Shown: in pieces, positions 12,050 to 24,400 of the stretch
How positions within the stretch are numbered: the stretch's first letter is position 1
Layout of the letters: every line of letters starts with the position of its first letter
NCBI GenBank assembly: GCA_029718625.1
Contig: CM056376.1
Location: 27,018,813 to 27,082,812 of the forward strand
Length of the DNA: 64,000 nucleotides
Direction: 5' to 3'
DNA from: Synaphobranchus kaupii
Lineage: Eukaryota; Chordata; Actinopteri; Anguilliformes; Synaphobranchidae
The notes under the pieces: model-generated
Told to the model about the DNA's origin: nothing
Seen by the model: only the letters and a program-made list of their open reading frames with translations
Database searches by the model: none
Made by a program: the position numbers and the translations under genes

Positions 12050-12324
12050 CTAGGCTGTGTCCAATCAACACCCTTCTATACTATTGAGTATGCATGTTGA
12101 ATACACTGGATGAGAAAGTTAAGTTGGCGAAATGTTCTCTAAATGTAGTGTACTTAAAATCCCTGGATGATATACTTATTTCTGGGTATTCGCTGATAAT
12201 AGTAAAGAGGATATTTTTAGCATACTGCATGTCGCATACTAAATAGTATGAAGTAAGCAGTACACAGCACGCTAGTACACAGTAGACAGGACACAGTAGA
12301 TAGAGCTCCAATTCTGACTCAGTC
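12050..12324. mobile_element. Putative foldback element
   Basis: The interior is rich in GCATACTGCATGTCGCATAC-type motifs and ends in repeated AGTACACAG units, a pattern seen in dispersed fish elements. CTAAAC flanks both sides (12044-12049 and 12325-12330), and the ends are weakly inverted (CTAGGCTGTGTC against GACTGAGTC). Boundaries and class are tentative. Confidence 0.35.
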
Positions 12325-12330
12325 CTAAAC

Positions 12331-13338
12331 TGAAGCAATCAAATAAACTGCAAGAGAACCTGTGGCATTCTGTGGAAGCAGAACTTTGGACCGCCTATCT
12401 CCATGGCAACAGTCAATTGATGTGTTTGGGTATAGAATTTGCCCCTTTGATGGTTGAGATGTGGGGTTAGGAAACAAACTGTTCTGTATAAATGCCCTTT
12501 GCTTCTGGACTATGGGAGTTACATTGAGGGAGAGGCATTTTTACCCACATTACAGGGCAATAGCCCCTCAGATATGAACCAAGATTCAGGCTCCCATCAA
12601 CAATGCAAAACAAAAAATTGGTGTTTATTTTTTAATTTCACATTTAGTCATTTTAAATTAAGTTAAGAATCACACTGACAATAAAAATCTGTTACCTTTA
12701 CCTTGGTCAAAACCGGAGTCAAGAGCTCAGAATGATAGATGTGGATGATACAGCTCTGAGATATCAATCTTCAGAAGAGTCCCATATCAAAACATTGCTT
12801 TTCTAGTTTTAAAATGTTTTTTTTTTTTAAAGCAGTTTCGGGGGTTTCATCTGCTGTGAAATAACAGTGATATGACAGAGAGCATTACCGTGTGTGTCAT
12901 TTTTCATAAAAACTGTCAAATATAAACCTAGAGCACAGGCCTAATTCGCAGTAAGGCCTCAACACACTCCGTATACTGTTTGAAGTGCAGGCTTGAAGGA
13001 AAGAGCTGGAGGTCAGATTCTGTGAATGGGTTGAAACGATAACCATTACAGACGGTGATAAACATCAACACATCACTTTCCACAAAAAAAAAACGTCAGA
13101 CAGAACCCTGTAATTGTAAGCTCTCACTCAGGTTTAATAGGTTATACAACTCAGCTCTGTATTCATAACATTGAATGTTCCTGCCTCCCAACCGCTGAGG
13201 TCGAAACATTCATTTAAAGCGTCTTCTAAAATTTCATTAAACGGGGACATGACCAAGTTACAAAAGTTACTGCAACAGATGTTCTCTGAACTCTAAAATA
13301 GCGCCGGAAACTCCTGCTAACAGGCAGAACCTCCTGTG
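12331..13338. other. Non-coding stretch
   Basis: Nothing recognised apart from short A and T runs. Confidence 0.5.
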
Positions 13339-13662
13339 GAGCTGAGTATCTGGTGTGTCTATAGAATCTGAGGTATTAATGTACTGTGCTGCACCCTTCT
13401 ATGACATCATAAACATTCTAACATTCTGTAGCAGTTCTGTACTGTAATATTGCACTGGAACCTCCTGTAGTTAAGAAGCAGTGAGGATGGGAGGAACACA
13501 AGAGCTGAGTATCTGGTGTGTCTATAGAATCTGTGGTATTAATGTACTGTGCTGCACCCTTGTATGACATCATAAACATTCTTAAATTCTGTTACAGTTC
13601 CGTACTGCAATATTTCACTGGAACCTTCTGTAGTTAAGAAGCAGTGAGGATGGAAGGAAACA
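13339..13662. repeat. Two-copy tandem duplication, ~162 bp
   Basis: GAGCTGAGTATCTGGTGTGT begins at 13339 and again at 13502. The two copies (163 and about 161 bp) run in parallel to GAAGCAGTGAGGATGG with roughly ten substitutions, so this is an old direct duplication. Confidence 0.9.
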
Positions 13663-13888
13663 GGAGCTAAAAATCAGGGGAGGCTGTGGTAGCATCCTGT
13701 GAAAATGTGGTGTATTCCCACATGGGTGTGCGGTCCTGTGTAAGGGGTCCTGTGTATGTGGTCCTGGGCATGCGGTGGCACTAGCCAGCCATGAAGGACA
13801 GCCAGCCAGCCAGCCACACAGAAGAACCTGGGATTAGTCACAGTCCACAATCTCTTCTCCCTCCCTGCATCCCAGGACTCCCGATTAA

Positions 13889-13890
<2 letters not shown>

Positions 13891-13926
<36 letters not shown>
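13891..13926. repeat. (CA)n microsatellite
   Basis: Eighteen uninterrupted AC dinucleotides. Confidence 0.95.
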
Positions 13927-13929
<3 letters not shown>

Positions 13930-14124
13930 CAGCGGAGAGACGTCACGCTAAAGCGCACAGCACTGAGGTAGCACGGTGAATGCTAAAAATGCTGCTAAAC
14001 TTCTGCACGTACAGCAGCAATGAAGATAAACTTCGATATGGCAATAACAAAATGCTACACACACGCACACACATACACGTGCAGCAGCAATAAAGATGAA
14101 CTTCCACATGGCACTAACAAAACG

Positions 14125-14277
<153 letters not shown>

Positions 14278-14424
14278 AGAGGTTTGGACGACTCCAAGGG
14301 CCCTGACTGACAGGGGTCCTCAAAAAGTGTGCTGTGATTATGCAGGGATTGGGTGGCCTGACGTGGTGGGGCCCAATGTTAGATCTTTTCATGGGGCCCA
14401 ATGCGCTGGTGGCATCCCTGCACA

Positions 14425-14718
14425 CTAACATACAACAACGCAGCGGTAAACTAACATACAACAACGCAGCGGTAAACTAACATACAACAACGTCGCGGTA
14501 AACTAACATACAACAACGCAGCGGTAAACTAACGTACAACAATGTAGCGGTAAACTAACATACAACAACGCAGCGGTAAACTAACATACAACAACGGAGC
14601 GGTAAACTAACATACAACAACGCAGCGGTAAACTAACATACAACAACGCAGCGATAAACTAACATACAACAACATCGCGGTAAAATAACATACAACAATG
14701 CAGCGGTAAACTAACATG
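14425..14718. repeat. Minisatellite, 26-bp unit
   Basis: About 11 copies of CTAACATACAACAACGCAGC plus GGTAAA. Differences are single substitutions, mostly at the CGCAGCGG site (CGTCGCGG, TGTAGCGG, CGGAGCGG). No length changes. Confidence 0.95.
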
Positions 14719-15510
14719 CAGAGCAGCAAGGGTGCAGCACAACCCACAACACTGAAACACATCGCAACGTGCAACTCAGGAGGATACCCGCCATCCAGAC
14801 TCCAAGCCCCACAATGAGGGCCAGTGAGAACACAGGAGTCCACAGAGGCCCGCCGAGCTCGGCGTGACGAGCCCAACGTGACCCGCGTGGGAAAAACACG
14901 CTGACAAATTGCCCCGTGTTCCCGCATATGAGTCTGTCTGCCAAAACCCCTTCTCACCTACAATGAATTTCACAGGGTGACTGAGGAATGGGAATTGGAG
15001 GCACTGCAGCAAAGCAAAGCCTTCATGCTTTAATGTTTATTGCGTTCACGGCACTTGCTCTAACCTGCCGGAGCTGTCTGCACCGGCAGCCGCAAAGCCG
15101 TTTGGGCGATGTGCTGAACTTTAGTGCTGGAGCAGGCATACTTCACTCTTCCTTTTCTTCTTCTTCTTCTTCTTTTTATGTTGTTTGTTCTACCGAAGGG
15201 ACATCCTGACCAGAAGCAAGGCGATAAATCAATTGTAAACGCATCATCGCAGCAGTCAAGGAGATGCACTAGAGGTGAGCTATGAGAATGTTGCCAACAC
15301 CACTATTGTTTAGCAAGTAAGAGCATGAGAATACATAAAAACCAGAGCATGGCCATTCCGCCCCATCTAGCCTGCAAACTAGACAGGATCCTCAACCGAT
15401 CAATCGATCACAAAAGATAAAAGCCTAATATGTCAATACGAGACTGCTGGTCCCGCTTGGGTGAGGGAGGACGCAGCTCGAGCTGTAGTGACAGCATCCA
15501 TCTCCCATCA
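14719..15510. other. Non-coding stretch with a hydrophobic open frame
   Basis: The minus strand at 14711-14944 encodes a hydrophobic run (WTPVFSLALIVGLGVWMAGI), but no convincing acceptor and donor pair frames it and it runs straight into the minisatellite. A TTC/TTCTTCTT run lies at 15150-15175. No gene is called. Confidence 0.4.
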
Positions 15511-17004
15511 GGCCTCGACATTAACGCTTGCCCGCTTGCCCCGGGCAAGTAAACACTGTGTTCGGACAAGTGGAATTCCTCACGTAGTTGTCCGATCGGG
15601 CAACTAAAAAAAGAAATGTTAAATCTTCTCTAATCTAATGTAACGTTATCTGAAAATAAACGGTGTACAACGTTATCACTGCATGCGGTGCTTTGTTTGC
15701 GCAAAAACAGTCTGTTCCTTCCAGCTGAACACGCGCTCCGTCTCTCACTACCAAGCGTTGTCAAGGAGATTATAAGCGTCTGTTTACCCTCAGACGCAAG
15801 TAACGTTACGACGTTGCGAATCAGATGAGGCGACCGTCTTTTGGTTTTTGCTTGAATTACTGGTAACATTATGTTCCTCCAGCCACCTAAGACCGGCCAA
15901 GTGCCAGGCAAAGCAACTAATAAAGCAACGAAACGAAAGTCGTTAACCAATGACGAAGTTACACCAGTACCGCAGGGCTATGAAAACAAATGTAAACGCA
16001 AATTTCTACCGAGTTGACCGAAGCATTTCCGTGGGTCCGCTATGACCAGGAGAAGGATGAAATGTTTTGTAAGTTCAAATAAAATTCAATCAATTTACCA
16101 TTCAATTATTTTTTGCTTATTAGTTGAATGACTATTCATGTACCGCTAAGTAACGTTAGCTAGCTAAGTAACGTTAGCTAGCTAAGCTAACGTCAAAGTG
16201 AATCTAAACATGACGTCACTTAACGTAACCTGTCAGTATCAGATAAAGACATGAAAAAACTGCCAATTTTTTTGAGGAAATTGTTAGGCATGACTACAGC
16301 CAGGAAATTAGAACAATCAATGGTTACTTAAATAAATTCTAATAACTGATGATAAATAATAAATTGATTATATTAGTGCCTGCTGATCAATTTATGGAGC
16401 AATCAGTGAAAATGTTGCTGGCAATATTGCCTAAAGAACTGCCAGTGAATCATGGGCTTCAGATAACATGGTTAAAACGGACTGGAGGACAAGTCTCTTC
16501 ACGTTTCAGCTGATGTTATTATCAGTGGAAGGCCCCCCCTACTGGAGAGGTTTGATGCCAAAGCTGCAGTCCACAGGACCACCTGCCAAAGAAAGTGCCG
16601 GCCAGGGTTCAACCCCTGGGAGTTTAGGGGGGGCTACAGCAGCATGAAGAGGAGCTAGAAGGGCTTGAAAATTGAGCTCACCAACCTGCAGTCACTCACC
16701 TCTCTCACACACACACACACTGAAATAATTGTTGTTTTATGATTAATGACCTAATAAAGGAGACATCTTTGTCAATTCATTACATTGACAGAACTATATG
16801 TGTGCACAGAAAAAACGCCGGTGAAAATCTAACACTGATGGTGTACATTTAACACCCTAGGGTGTTAAACATACACCACAATGTTTGCTGTGTGTTCAAA
16901 GACATTTTGTGTTCGGACAAGTGACTTGAGCTCTTGGGCAAGTAAAAGATGAGTTTCACTTGCCCGAAGGACAAGTACCCGAGAAAGCTTAATGTCAAGC
17001 CCTG
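15511..17004. mobile_element. Degraded hAT element with 8-bp target duplication
   Basis: Inverted ends GGCCTCGACATTAACGCT (left) and CAGGGCTTGACATTAAGCTT (right end read in reverse), followed on both sides by GGGCAAGT/GGACAAGT motifs. TCCCATCA (15503-15510) and CCCCATCA (17005-17012) flank it, a 7/8 target duplication as expected for hAT. Inside, 15871-16080 keeps coding remnants. The interior also holds a short ACACCCTAGGGTGT palindrome near 16852-16865. No catalytic domain is visible. Confidence 0.65.
15871..16080 (+). pseudogene. hAT-derived coding remnant, frameshifted
   Basis: An ATG-initiated frame of 48 codons ends at 16015 with ...KCKRKFLPS and a stop. In the next register it continues as TEAFPWVRYDQEKDEMFC. 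Joining the two requires one missing base. The combined motif (a lysine-rich lead, a W-x-FPW-type stretch, then an MFC cysteine) resembles the N-terminus of KIAA1586/ZNF862-like hAT-derived proteins; this match is from memory. The piece is broken and lies within a transposon relic, so it is not a host gene. Confidence 0.4.
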
Positions 17005-17049
17005 CCCCATCACCCCAAATCACGGCCAGTCAGTCATAAACATGCTGTA

Positions 17050-17175
17050 TGCCATCATTAAGTGCGACCGTTATAGCGTACAGGTAGAGACCCCGCCTTG
17101 TAATCACAAGGTTGCGGGTCCGAATCCCAGGTGTAAAAGCCATCGTTCCCCTTGAGCAATGTACTTGCACTTGAC
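17050..17175 (+). repeat. tRNA-derived SINE fragment
   Basis: Contains an A-box-like region (GTACAGGTAGAGACC) and a B-box (GGTTGCGGGTCCGAATCCC), then CCTTGAGCAATGTACTTGCA, which matches the body of common fish tRNA-derived SINEs. The 3' tail is truncated. As the B-box is followed by SINE body rather than a tRNA acceptor stem, this is not a functional tRNA gene. Confidence 0.7.
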
Positions 17176-18367
17176 TTGACTCAACTTAAACAAGATGGAG
17201 ATGCAAAGTCATTAATGGCCTAAGCTCCACCGGGAGCTAAGGGCCTATAACTAACTTCATTAACCAAGTCTGGAGGGATGAACCTTTGACCTCCAACTTT
17301 GGCGCCCAACATTGATCTTGCAGCAACTTTGGTGCTCCTTTAAAAAAGAGAATTGTAAAATGCACCATGACAAGATTTCCTTGAATTATTGCATACATAG
17401 ATCAAAGAGGACCCCTGGAGTACCCCATCCAACACCCCCCAGAGTTTCAGACTAGTGAAGTTGTCTGAATAAAATCTGAATGCTAAGGCGGAACAGGCCA
17501 ATCAAATATTCTATGTAACCAACACAGACAGAGCAGCTGCACTGACAATCAAATTCCAGTCTCCCAGGCAACCATAGGTACGGAACACAACACTGCAAAA
17601 AGCAACAGTGTTCCAACGCTAAAGGTGACTCCATAATGATTTTGGGCGTGTGTTCCCGGCAATGTCCCGAGCGTGCAAAGTCACTGACCGGTCAACTGCT
17701 ACTTAACAGTGCCAAGTGATCATCATCGCTCATGGCTGAAGCAGAACATTGAGACGCAGTATACAACTTCAGCTTTTCTAATGAGGCAAGGTGAGGGTAA
17801 TTATAAATGGTTGATAAATCCGATTTGATTTACTCACAAAAACGCTCCAATGCACTTCCCCTTGTTGAGTCAAAAAGGGGCTGTCAATCAAAGCAGCGAG
17901 AGGAAACATACTGGAGTGTCTGCGCAATAGGAGAAAGGGAAAGAAATTAAACGCAATCTAAAAGACTCCATTAAAGGCTGTGAATTTGTGACGGCTCGCA
18001 GTGCAAAGCCACTTACAGACCATCCACGCACTGTACCTCTGCGGCATAAAGCAGCACTTAAACAGGTTTTACCTTTTTTTCCCCCCGTTTATCCTGCTTT
18101 TCTCCAGATGAGTCCCAGAGAGAAATTGGCTCAAATAGTTTTTCAAGGGTCACCTGATCAAGAGGTTTCAGCACAAGCATGAATGAATGGAAATACAATA
18201 GAAAAGCGAAATACAATAGAAAATAGCGCAGAACAACGCAAAAACAACAACCATAAAAGAGAAAGAGTGTTAATGGCCTTACTGGTCACTGGTACCTTGT
18301 CTGTCAGAAAGCCCAACAAATAGCAGAATGACAAGAAGTGAAACGGCAGATTTCGCTCCTTCTAACA
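17176..18367. other. Non-coding stretch
   Basis: No gene or clear repeat recognised. The longest frames (17452-17634 minus, 17988-18182 plus) lack domain features. Confidence 0.5.
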
Positions 18368-18654
18368 CGATGATGGGCAACTCCAGGCCTCGAGGGCCGG
18401 AGTGTATGCAGGTTTTCGCTGCTACTAGTTACCAATTATTAAATTGGCCCAATCATTTACACAATCTGATATTTTAGCGACATTCTGCGGTATGGACAGC
18501 AGCTGAATGAATGTTCCTGTGCCTGTAGGCATGTATTGTAGCGTTTTATCGTGGTCTAATTTACGAGTGAATCTGTGTTGGTGTATGTGACTAATTAGCT
18601 GATTGAGCCAGGGTAACTGGTGGCAGCAAAAACCTGCATACACACCAATCCCTG
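18368..18654. mobile_element. hAT-type foldback element, right end shortened
   Basis: The left arm (GGGCAACTCCAGGCCTCGAG, then GTGTATGCAGGTTTTCGCTG) is mirrored on the right, where the reverse complement reads CAGGGATTGGTGTGTATGCAGG then TTTTTGCTGCC. The right arm lacks the ~25 bases of the GGGCAACTCC...GGGCCGGA block, so it has an internal deletion. No target duplication seen. Confidence 0.6.
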
Positions 18655-20618
18655 ATCTAGCATGACTGAGGGCTCCCCGACCCCATCCCAGTGGACCCCC
18701 CCTCCCCCACCCCCGCTGCTGTCAGTCCGCATATCACCATTCTCCAATGAGCCGGCAGTCCTGGGCTCATTACAGGTAACAGGATTCCCCCTCGCGGACC
18801 TCGGCCGTGGCAGGTGAAGCTCCCGCTTTGTAAACGAGTTTTCCTTTAGAGTGCAAAGTCAGGTCGCGTGGCGAGGCGAATGGGGAGGGGGGGGGGGGCT
18901 CTGTGACAGCGAGGGTAATGGGACCCCCACTTTAAGGCAAGGGCAGCCCACATCTCTGGGGCGGCTCCGAGGACAAGCTGCCCCCTGCCTGGCTCCCTGC
19001 CAGAAGATTAATTTGCACCTCCAAACTGACTATTAAACTGGCTTTTCATATTCCAACTCCCCAGATTTAATTAAAACAGACTTCATCTTAAGTGACAGAG
19101 AGAGGGGAGGGGGGGGGGGGGGGGGGGGGGGGGTTCGGAATGACCTTCTTTTTAAATGAATGTGCCGGAGAGAGCTGGCCTCCCTGTCTTCATCCTCCTC
19201 CTCTTCTTTATTTTTTATCCGCTTCTTCTGCGGCGAGGCTTAGGGGACGATCAAATCCTTAAACACAGGCGCCAAAGATGGCCACAATAAATCANNNNNN
19301 NNNNNNNNNNNNNNNNNNNNNNNNNNNNNNNNNNNNNNNNNNNNNNNNNNNNNNNNNNNNNNNNNNNNNNNNNNNNNNNNNNNNNNNNNNNNNNNNNNNN
19401 NNNNNNNNNNNNNNNNNNNNNNNNNNNNNNNNNNNNNNNNNNNNNNNNNNNNNNNNNNNNNNNNNNNNNNNNNNNNNNNNNNNNNNNNNNNNNNNNNNNN
19501 NNNNNNNNNNNNNNNNNNNNNNNNNNNNNNNNNNNNNNNNNNNNNNNNNNNNNNNNNNNNNNNNNNNNNNNNNNNNNNNNNNNNNNNNNNNNNNNNNNNN
19601 NNNNNNNNNNNNNNNNNNNNNNNNNNNNNNNNNNNNNNNNNNNNNNNNNNNNNNNNNNNNNNNNNNNNNNNNNNNNNNNNNNNNNNNNNNNNNNNNNNNN
19701 NNNNNNNNNNNNNNNNNNNNNNNNNNNNNNNNNNNNNNNNNNNNNNNNNNNNNNNNNNNNNNNNNNNNNNNNNNNNNNNNNNNNNNNNNNNNNNTGTCCT
19801 TAACGGGCAGTAATGAGAACTGGGCAGGTACGCCAGCTCTGAGAGATTCTTCTCCGCGGGCCAGGAGGAAAATCCCATGGCTGTCAAATTGGCACTGGCT
19901 GAAATGGGCCATTGATTTGAATGACTAGTCATCAGCCTCAGAGTTCATGCACATAGCCCGGCTCATTAGTCAGCTGTTAATCAGGGCGTTCTCATCTGAA
20001 AGAGCCAGATAATCCTTACAAAGAATCACTTACAGCTCGCTTCGTCTAGACAAGATTTAGGGAGGGTTTACAATGAACTTCTCCGTACGACCCACAAAAG
20101 CCTCCGCACAATAGAGACTTGTTGTAGGGGAGAAGAGAGCGAGATATAGAAAAAATAATAATAATAAATTTCCTAGATGTGAAAGACTTTCTATTCTTCC
20201 CTGGTTCAAGAAAGCACTGAACTTTTCTGGGCCTCTTTACTATACAAAAGCAACAAGAAAATAATAAATCAAAGGAATCTTTTTTTTTCTTCTTGCGGCG
20301 AATAGTCTTAACAAAAGTATTTACGCCGTTTTGAGGGGGGGGGGGGGGTGGAACTGTGTGTGGTGGGGGACCCAAGCCACACACCATCAGGTCTGGGAAA
20401 CTGGCCGCACAGATAATACGTTCATTAGCTAGGAACCTTCCGGAAAGCTCACCAGCTTACTCTGCCAGGGTGCGCTCGCTCACTGCCAAACTCTCGCTAC
20501 AAGACGCCAGAGTGCCATGCATGGGGAAAAAAATATTAAATAAAAAATGGTGGAGGACCAGCATCTTACCCCCCCCCCAGCCCGCCTCCACTGTCCAACT
20601 GCTACCATTATCCAATGT
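18655..20618. other. Non-coding stretch containing an assembly gap
   Basis: Includes G runs near 18887-18898, 19109-19132 and 20335-20348, and the N gap. The terminal exon of the minus-strand CUB gene may lie here; none could be identified on the sequenced part. Confidence 0.45.
19295..19794. other. Assembly gap (500 N)
   Basis: Exactly 500 N bases, a round placeholder size, so the true gap length is probably unknown. Open frames drawn through it are meaningless. Confidence 0.99.
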
Positions 20619-20626
20619 GAGCTAAA

Positions 20627-20852
20627 CGGGGTGTGAAATTAACATCAGCCACCAGCCAAATGCTGGTAAAATTTTGACTGTGGCTGGTAAATTTATTTAC
20701 TCTAGCAGCCCACTTTGGCTTTTAATCAACGAGGTTGTGTTACATTTTAAAAGAAACATAATGCGGCAGGTAAAATGTTTTAAAATGGCTGGTGATTTTT
20801 AGAATCCACAAGCTACTCTGACCAGTGGGTGAAAAGTTAATTTGATACCCTG
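20627..20852. mobile_element. hAT-type foldback element with target duplication
   Basis: A 226-bp element with imperfect inverted ends: CGGGGTGTGAAATTAAC on the left and, in reverse, CAGGGTATCAAATTAACTTT on the right. Flanking GAGCTAAA (20619-20626) and TAGCTAAA (20853-20860) form a 7/8 target duplication. The interior has nested CCAGC/GCTGG motifs. It ends 68 bases short of the last base of exon 5 of the CUB gene, on the donor side. Confidence 0.75.
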
Positions 20853-20920
20853 TAGCTAAATGGCCAAACTGGCCAGACTCAGTGGGGGGGGGGGGGGGGG
20901 TATCCTCCTCCGATCCTTAC

Positions 20921-21075
20921 CGTGTAGGGGCAGAACGGCAGGCGTGTACTCGTACTGGGTCCTGACGAAATCACAAACACCTCGTCCGTCCCCAGGTCCA
21001 GCTCCGTCAGCCCGTCGGGGGACAGCTCCAGCTCAGAATTCTGGGAAATATCAGCCCCAGCACTGATGGGGGAAC
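20921..21075 (-). CDS. CUB gene exon 5 (cytoplasmic tail)
   Basis: This 155-bp exon on the minus strand follows an acceptor whose pyrimidine tract is a run of about 13 C (TGACCCCC...CCAG) and ends at TACACG|GTAAGG, a good donor. It starts in phase 1, exactly what exon 4 leaves, and ends in phase 0. The encoded acidic, serine-rich segment (SPISAGADISQNSELELSPD, then GLTELDLGTDEVFVISSGPS) has no known domain and fits a cytoplasmic tail. The reading frame is still open at the donor, so at least one more exon must lie to the left; the N gap (19295-19794) is a possible place. Exon status rests on both splice sites and phase agreement. Confidence 0.75.
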
Positions 21076-21459
21076 CTGGGGGGGGGGGGTCAATGGTTAT
21101 AAAAAGAAAAATATCCAAATGTATGAGGGTCATTTAAAATAAGACCGTTTTAAAATATTTGTAACATATTTATGTTTCGCACCAAACAGCCAGTTGCCGG
21201 GTTGCCGTTATTGAACTGAACAATATTATATGCTGATGACGCACTGTGAAAATAGGAGCAATTAGACTGCATTTAAGACGTGAGATGACATGTTGTTTAT
21301 ATTGAGGTTAAATGGGCATGACCTTTCAAGCTGGCCGCCAGTTCAACCCTGCCCCTCCCGCTATACAACAAGGGCTCACCACGGGGCAGATTTGGCCGGC
21401 TCTGGGATAATCATATAAACGTTGCCACATAAGTAAAGCCACTTTTCACCGACCACCCT
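21076..21459. other. Intron sequence
   Basis: Intron between exons 4 and 5 of the CUB gene, to the left of the satellite. Nothing else recognised. Confidence 0.5.
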
Positions 21460-24400
21460 AAACCCCTCCATATTACTCTTCTAGAGCAGGGAGTAGGGTT
21501 TTCAAACCCCTCCATATTACTCTTCTAGAGCAGGGAGTAGGGGTTTTCAAACCCCTCCATATTACTCTTCTAGAGCAGGGAGTAGGGGTTTTCAAACCCC
21601 TCCATATTACTCTTCTAGAGCAGGGAGTAGGGTTTCAAACCCCTCCATATTACTCTTCTAGAGCAGGGGAGTAGGGTTTTCAAACCCCTCCATATTACTC
21701 TTCTAGAGCAGGGAGTAGGGGTTTCAAACCCCTCCCATATTACTCTTCTAGAGCAGGGAGTAGGGGTTTTCAAACCCCTCCATATTACTCTTCTAGAGCA
21801 GGGAGTAGGGGTTTCAAACCCCTCCATATTACTCTTCTAGAGCAGGGTAGTAGGGTTTTCAAACCCCTCCATATTACCACTTCTAGAGCAGGGAGTAGGG
21901 GTTTCAAACCCCTCCATATTACTCTTCTAGAGCAGGGAGTAGTCAAACCCCTCCATATTACTCTTCTAGAGCAGGGAGTAGGGTTTTCAAACCCCTCCAT
22001 ATTACTCTTCTAGAGCAGGGAGTAGGGTTTTCAAACCCCTCCATATTACTCTTCTAGAGCAGGGAGTAGTCAAACACCCTCCATATTACTCTTCTAGAGC
22101 AGGGAGTAGGGGTTTCAAACCCCTCCATATGACCCTCTTCTAGAGCAGGGGAGTAGGGTTTTCAAACCCCTCCATATTACTCTTCTAGAGCAGGGAGTAG
22201 GGGTTTCAAACCCCTCCATATTACTCTTCTAGAGCAGGGAGTAGGGTTTTCAAACCCCTCCATATTACTCTTCTAGAGCAGGGAGTAGGGGTTTCAAAAC
22301 CCCTCCATATTACTCTTCTAGAGCAGGGAGTAGGGGTTTTCAAACCCCTCCATATTACTCTTCTAGAGCAGGGAGTAGGGTTTTCAAACCCCTCCATATT
22401 ACTCTTCTAGAGCAGGGAGTAGGGGTTTCAAACCCCTCCATATTACTCTTCTAGAGCAGGGAGTAGGGTTTTCAAACCCCTCCATATTACTCTTCTAGAG
22501 CAGGGAGTAGGGGTTTCAAACCCCTCCATATTACTCTTCTAAGAGCAGGGAGTAGGGTTTTCAAACCCCTCCATATTACTCTTCTAGAGCAGGGAGTAGG
22601 GGTTTCAAACCCCTCCATATTACTCTTCTAGAGCAGGGAGTAGGGTTTTCAAACCCCTCCATATTACTCTTCTAGAGCAGGAGTAGTCAAACCCCTCCAT
22701 ATTACACTTCTAGAGCAGGGAGTAGGGGGTTTCAAACCCCTCCATATTACTCTTCTAGAGCAGGGAGTAGGGGTTTAAAACCCCTCCATATTACTCTTCT
22801 AGAGCAGGGGAGTAGGGGTTTCAAACCCCTCCATATTACTCTTCTAGAGCAGGGAGTAGGGGGTTTCAAACCCCTCCATATTACTCTTCTAGAGCAGGGA
22901 GTAGTCAAACCCCTCCATATTACACTTCTAGAGCAGGGAGTAGGGGTTTCAAACCCCTCCATATTACTCTTCTAGAGCAGGGAGGTAGGGGTTTCAAACC
23001 CCTCCATATTACTCTTCTAGAGCAGGGAGTAGGGGTTTCAAACCCCTCCATATTACTCTTCTAGAGCAGGGAGTAGGGTTTTCAAACCCCTCCATATTAC
23101 ACTTCTAGAGCAGGGAGTAGGGGTTTCAAACCCCTCCATATTACTCTTCTAGAGCAGGGAGTAGGGGTTTCAAACCCCTCCATATTACTATTCTAGAGCA
23201 GGGAGTAGGGGTTTCAAACCCCTCCATATTACTCTTCTAGAGCAGGGAGTAGGGGTTTTCAAACCCCTCCATATTACTCTTCTAGAGCAGGGAGTAGGGT
23301 TTTTCAAACCCCTCCATATTACTCTTCTAGAGCAGGGAGTAGGGGTTTCAAACCCCCTCCATATTACTCTTCTAGAGCAGGGAATAGGGGTTTTCAAACC
23401 CCTCCATATTACTCTTCTAGAGCAGGGAGTAGGGGTTTCAAACCCCTCCATATTACTCTTCTAGAGCTGGGAGTAGGGTTTTCAAACCCCTCCATATTAC
23501 TCTTCTAGAGCAGGGAGTAGGGTTTTCAAACCCCTCCATATTACTCTTCTAGAGCAGGGAGTAGGGGTTTTCAAACCCCTCCATATTACTCTTCTAGAGC
23601 AGGGAGTAGGGGTTTTCAAACCCCTCCATATTACTCTTCTAGAGCAGGGAGTAGGGTTTTCAAACCCCTCCATATTACTCTTCTAGAGCAGGGAGTAGGG
23701 TTTTCAAACCCCTCCATATTACTCTTCTAGAGCAGGGAGTAGGGGTTTCAAACCCCTCCATATTACTCTTCTAGAGCAGGAGTAGGGGTTTTCAAACCCC
23801 TCCATGTTACTCTTCTAGAGCAGGGAGTAGGGGTTTCAAACCCCTCCATATTACTCTTCTAGAGCAGGGAGTAGGGTTTTCAAACCCCTCCATATTACAC
23901 TTCTAGAGCAGGGAGTAGGGGTTTCAAACCCCTCCATATTACTCTTCTAGAGCAGGGAGTAGTCAAACCCCCTCCATATTACTCTTCTAGAGCAGGGAGT
24001 AGGGTTTTCAAACCCCCTCCATATTACACTTCTAGAGCAGGGAGTAGGGGTTTCAAACCCCTCCATATTACTCTTCTAGAGCAGGGAGTAGGGGTTTCAA
24101 ACCCCCTCCATATTACTCTTCTAGAGCAGGGAGTAGGGGTTTCAAACCCCTCCATATTACTCTTCTAGAGCAGGGGAATAGGGGTTTTCAAACCCCTCCA
24201 TATTACTCTTCTAGAGCAGGGAGTAGGGGTTTCAAACCCCTCCATATTACTCTTCTAGAGCAGGGAGTAGGGTTTTCAAACCCCTCCATATTACTCTTCT
24301 AGAGCAGGGAGTAGGGTTTTTCAAACCCCTCCATATTACTCTTCTAGAGCAGGGAGTAGGGGTTTCAAACCCCTCCATATTACTCTTCTAGAGCAGGGAG

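Noticed and set aside
14711..14957. Hydrophobic minus-strand frame (WTPVFSLALIVGLGVW...) as an exon with a transmembrane helix
   Set aside because: No acceptor and donor pair with fitting phase was found and the frame continues into a minisatellite.
17073..17145. tRNA gene
   Set aside because: Has a B-box but no complete cloverleaf or acceptor stem, and continues into SINE body sequence.
19240..19932. Long open frames on both strands
   Set aside because: They span the 500-N assembly gap, where no stop codon can occur.
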